Source: Salpingoeca rosetta (lineage: Eukaryota > Opisthokonta > Choanoflagellata > Craspedida > Salpingoecidae). From it: DNA of 22,500 nt. This document shows, piece after piece, positions 20,330 through 22,500 of the stretch. A program made the position numbers and the translations under genes. Position 1 is the first letter of the stretch. Every line of letters starts with the position of its first letter. The notes beneath the pieces are model-generated. The model was not told the origin of the DNA and ran no database searches. It saw only the letters and a program-made list of their open reading frames with translations. The DNA is taken from positions 238,487 through 260,986 of the forward strand of contig NW_004754914.1 of NCBI RefSeq assembly GCF_000188695.1, given 5' to 3'.

Positions 20330-20464
20330 GTGGCTTGATGGATCGTGGGGTTGCTTGGACCCAAACGCAGTTGCCACCGGTTCGTACCGTCGTTGGTCCA
20401 GTTCGCACTGTCATCGGTGGTTTCTCCCTTGTTCCTCGCCCCCCACCCCTCACAATGTCAACCC
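19851..20464. promoter_or_regulatory. Spacer upstream of the multi-Venus-flytrap kinase; presumed promoter/5' UTR
   Basis: 614 bases between the stop of the monooxygenase gene and the ATG of the receptor gene, both on the - strand. It holds a (GT)n tract at 20263-20328 and otherwise unremarkable sequence. No TATA element is convincing. Promoter status is inferred from position only. Confidence 0.4.
20263..20328 (+). repeat. (GT)n intergenic microsatellite
   Basis: Perfect GT run between the monooxygenase and the multi-VFT kinase gene. Confidence 0.95.
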
Positions 20465-21805
20465 CTACTTTGTGGCCTCTTCAGTGTTCTCTGCGATGCG
20501 TGCGCGGTAGGAGAACAGCCAGTCCTGCGTCTGGTTCTTGACCAACCACAGGATCCACGGCATGATCAGATCCCTGAAGAAGCGCCCAATGGGGCCAGGC
20601 ACCTTCTGGCTGCTCATGCGTGCCCCATACTCAACAACGCGCTGCGCGCGCGGGCGACGATGCGCCACAAAGACGGCCACGGCATCTGCCACCGTGGTCT
20701 GGCACTGCACAAAGCGCGCCAGCTCCACCGCGTCCTCTACGCCGAGCGACACGCCCTGGCCGGACGACGGCGATGCCGCGTGCGCAGCGTCGCCAAGCAG
20801 CACCACGTTGCCCCGGTACCACACGGGCACGTGCGGGAGGTCGTACTGGCTGGCAACGGTGATGTGCTCGGGCGTGTTGTGGATCACGTCTGCCGCGGGC
20901 CCGGCGTCATCGGCGAACATGGTCACCAGGCGCTCGCGCCAGTCCGCGGCCTTGGCCTCCTCCTTTGACAAGGGGTGGTCGAGCGGAGGGTTGGCAAACC
21001 ACCACACGTCGCCCGTGTCAGGGTGCACCGTGTAGCCGAAGAAGCACTTGTAGCCAAAGAGCATGCGGTAGAGGCCGCGTGAGAGCTCCTGCTTCGTGCG
21101 CGCGTCCATGACGCTCTCCACAACCTCGTGCGGCAGGAAGCCGCCCGTGTTGCCCATGCCCATGAACCGAGATTGCACCTGCCTGTCTGCGTTGAGGTGC
21201 TGGCGCACCGCAGAGTGGATGCCGTCTGCGCCCACAACCAGGTCTGCGGCAGGAACGGACGAGCCGTCCTCAAAGGTCAAGGTGGACGCTGTGTTGGTCT
21301 CTGTGCCGTCCGCTGTCGTCTGCCATTCAATACGGGCCAGCTTCTTGCGCGAGTGCACATTGACGCCGCGTCGCTTGGCCTCCTCCAGCAGCACGCGGTA
21401 GAGATCCGCACGGCGAAGCGTGCATGTGACGGTGCCGTCGTCCAGGGTGCCGCCGATTGGGATCCGTCCCAGGTGCTTGCCGCTGCCGCTGTGGAACTCA
21501 ATCTCCTCCGATGGGAAGCCGCACTGCATGACGGCATTGTCAAGGCCAAGCTCACGCAGGGCCGCCAAGCCGTTGACGGCGATGGTGAGCCACGCACCAA
21601 TCGCCACGCCGGCAGAGACGTCGTACGCCTCGTACACGTCCACCACCTCCACGCCAACCTGTCGCAGTGCCATGGCAGTCGCTAAGCCAGCCACGCCACC
21701 GCCCACGACGGCTGCGCTCCTGCAGACTGCTGCTTTGCCATGCTGACTGTGCTGCTTTGATGTCGCAGCCGCTGAAGACTTGCTTGCGCTTGTGTTGCTG
21801 TTCAT
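20465..21805 (-). CDS. FAD-dependent monooxygenase (aromatic-ring hydroxylase / salicylate-hydroxylase-like), intronless
   Basis: 446 residues in one exon, usual length for the class A flavoprotein monooxygenases (about 400-450). An N-terminal Rossmann FAD motif VVGGGVAGLATA lies at residues 33-44 with the acidic end of beta2 at VYEA. TLRRADLYRVLL (129-140) has the conserved arginine region. The DG motif LVVGADGIHSAVRQHL lies at 189-204, and the GD motif VVLLGDAAHAASPSSGQG, binding the FAD ribityl chain, at 334-351. The enzyme would use NAD(P)H and O2 to hydroxylate or epoxidise an organic substrate; the substrate is unknown. Residues 1-28 are Ser/Ala/Gln-rich and precede the fold, possibly a targeting or disordered extension. 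ATG at 21805 has A at -3. The lack of introns beside intron-rich neighbours, and bacterial-like motifs, suggest acquisition by transfer or retroposition. Confidence 0.93.
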   Translation of the reverse strand: MNSNTSASKSSAAATSKQHSQHGKAAVCRSAAVVGGGVAGLATAMALRQVGVEVVDVYEAYDVSAGVAIGAWLTIAVNGLAALRELGLDNAVMQCGFPSEEIEFHSGSGKHLGRIPIGGTLDDGTVTCTLRRADLYRVLLEEAKRRGVNVHSRKKLARIEWQTTADGTETNTASTLTFEDGSSVPAADLVVGADGIHSAVRQHLNADRQVQSRFMGMGNTGGFLPHEVVESVMDARTKQELSRGLYRMLFGYKCFFGYTVHPDTGDVWWFANPPLDHPLSKEEAKAADWRERLVTMFADDAGPAADVIHNTPEHITVASQYDLPHVPVWYRGNVVLLGDAAHAASPSSGQGVSLGVEDAVELARFVQCQTTVADAVAVFVAHRRPRAQRVVEYGARMSSQKVPGPIGRFFRDLIMPWILWLVKNQTQDWLFSYRARIAENTEEATK

Positions 21806-22500
21806 CTTTGCTGTTCGGTGCTGCTGTTTGCGGCTGTGCGTTGAGTGCTGATGTTGATGACGATGGCAGAACCGTCGAGAGCGAATAAATGTATATGGCT
21901 AGATGGTGTCGTCAGCAAGCCAACAGTTCCTTCTGTCAAAGGCGAGCTTTTCTTCCTTGCACGCTGTTGATGTGTGCTGTGTTGCTGGATCGGTAGTTGC
22001 CGTTCGTGTGCAGTGCTCTCGCTGTGTTGCTGGTGGGGTTTATTGTTGCTGGTTGGCGGTCCTTCGTGCAACTCCCCACAATCCATGAACATGCATGTGT
22101 TTGTGTGTCGTCTGTCGTCTGCAAGATTCACAACATGACAAAAGTGAAAAAACGTTTCGCATTCTTTTGCTTTGCTTGATGATTGCTGCATCAAATCCAT
22201 CTGCACGCTGCGCCAACAACCGCACCTCTCCAACGCCAACGCAACGTTTGTGATTCCAGAGGTTGTGCCAGACATAGTTGTGATAGTTGTGACCTTGAAC
22301 ACGGCACGGACATCGCCACCGGCAGCGCACTTTAAGCTGCCTGGTCAGGTGAGAGAACACAGTGCAGCTATGGCAGCTGTGGCAGCTGTGGCAGCTGTGG
22401 CAGCTGTGGTTGTGACGATGTACTGTTGGTACCGCTGTGGCGCGCGCCATTTATCTCTTTGCCATTATTGTTGTGACACTCTCTGTCTTCGATGCGTTGA
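21806..22500. other. Region upstream of the monooxygenase; no confident gene
   Basis: Holds the presumed promoter of the - strand monooxygenase. An A/T-rich stretch at about 21885-21898 (CATATACATTTATTC on the - strand) lies some 80-90 bases before its ATG. On the + strand an open frame from about 22148 reaches a strong donor CAG/GTGAGA near 22350, and another starts with ATG at 22370 inside the 9-bp repeat and runs off the window. Either could be the edge of a divergent gene, but neither has recognisable content. Confidence 0.35.
22365..22409 (+). repeat. 9-bp minisatellite, unit CAGCTGTGG, five copies
   Basis: Five tandem units, the first with one mismatch (CAGCTATGG). In one + strand frame it reads Ala-Ala-Val repeats after an ATG. 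Confidence 0.9.

Noticed and set aside
21802..22302. 166-residue - strand open frame ending at the monooxygenase start
   Set aside because: Composition is not protein-like, it overlaps the expected promoter/5' UTR, and it is in a different frame from the monooxygenase.
1..22500. CRISPR arrays, tRNA/rRNA genes, transposons
   Set aside because: No spaced direct repeats of CRISPR type, no cloverleaf or rRNA core sequence, and no transposase, reverse transcriptase or terminal-repeat pair was recognised by eye. A covariance-model and repeat-library search could not be run.

Overview
The window looks like nuclear DNA of a holozoan protist, most likely a choanoflagellate. The sequence shows a GC-rich coding style, many short GT-AG introns packed with (GT)n/(CA)n microsatellites, and two multi-exon receptor-like genes whose kinase domains carry tyrosine-kinase features (one keeps the loop HRDIAARN, the other an SDVWALAVTFWE block). 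Tyrosine kinases on large multidomain ectodomains are typical of choanoflagellates and animals. The species cannot be named from this sequence alone.

Layout. (1) About 84-6096, + strand: 3' part of a gene for a single-pass receptor. It has PQQ-type beta-propeller repeats, a mucin-like Thr-rich stalk, a transmembrane helix at 2881-2949, a proline-rich juxtamembrane segment and a tyrosine-kinase-like pseudokinase. Its 5' end lies left of the window. (2) 6097-6953: convergent intergenic space. (3) 6954-19850, - strand: a 20-exon gene that I reassembled to 2,755 codons, with all phases consistent. It encodes a signal peptide, three tandem Venus-flytrap (ANF-receptor/type-1 periplasmic-binding) modules, the first lobe of a fourth, a low-complexity Asn-rich linker, a tyrosine kinase with intact HRD/DFG/APE motifs, and a long acidic Ser/Gln-rich tail. 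No transmembrane helix or convincing glycine loop is visible between ectodomain and kinase. (4) 19851-20464: spacer with a (GT)n tract. (5) 20465-21805, - strand: an intronless FAD-dependent monooxygenase of aromatic-ring-hydroxylase type that looks bacterial. (6) 21806-22500: upstream region with a 9-bp minisatellite and perhaps the edge of another gene.

How the genes relate. The two kinase genes converge tail to tail. They share an intron at the same place and phase just before the DFG position, so their kinase domains are probably related by descent. One keeps the catalytic residues and the other has lost VAIK, HRD and DFG, so an active/pseudokinase receptor pair is possible but unproven. 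The monooxygenase has no evident link to signalling.

Most interesting points: the tandem multi-Venus-flytrap kinase, the missing membrane helix and N-lobe in it, the propeller-bearing pseudokinase receptor, and introns whose two ends carry complementary GT and CA repeats that could pair in the pre-mRNA.
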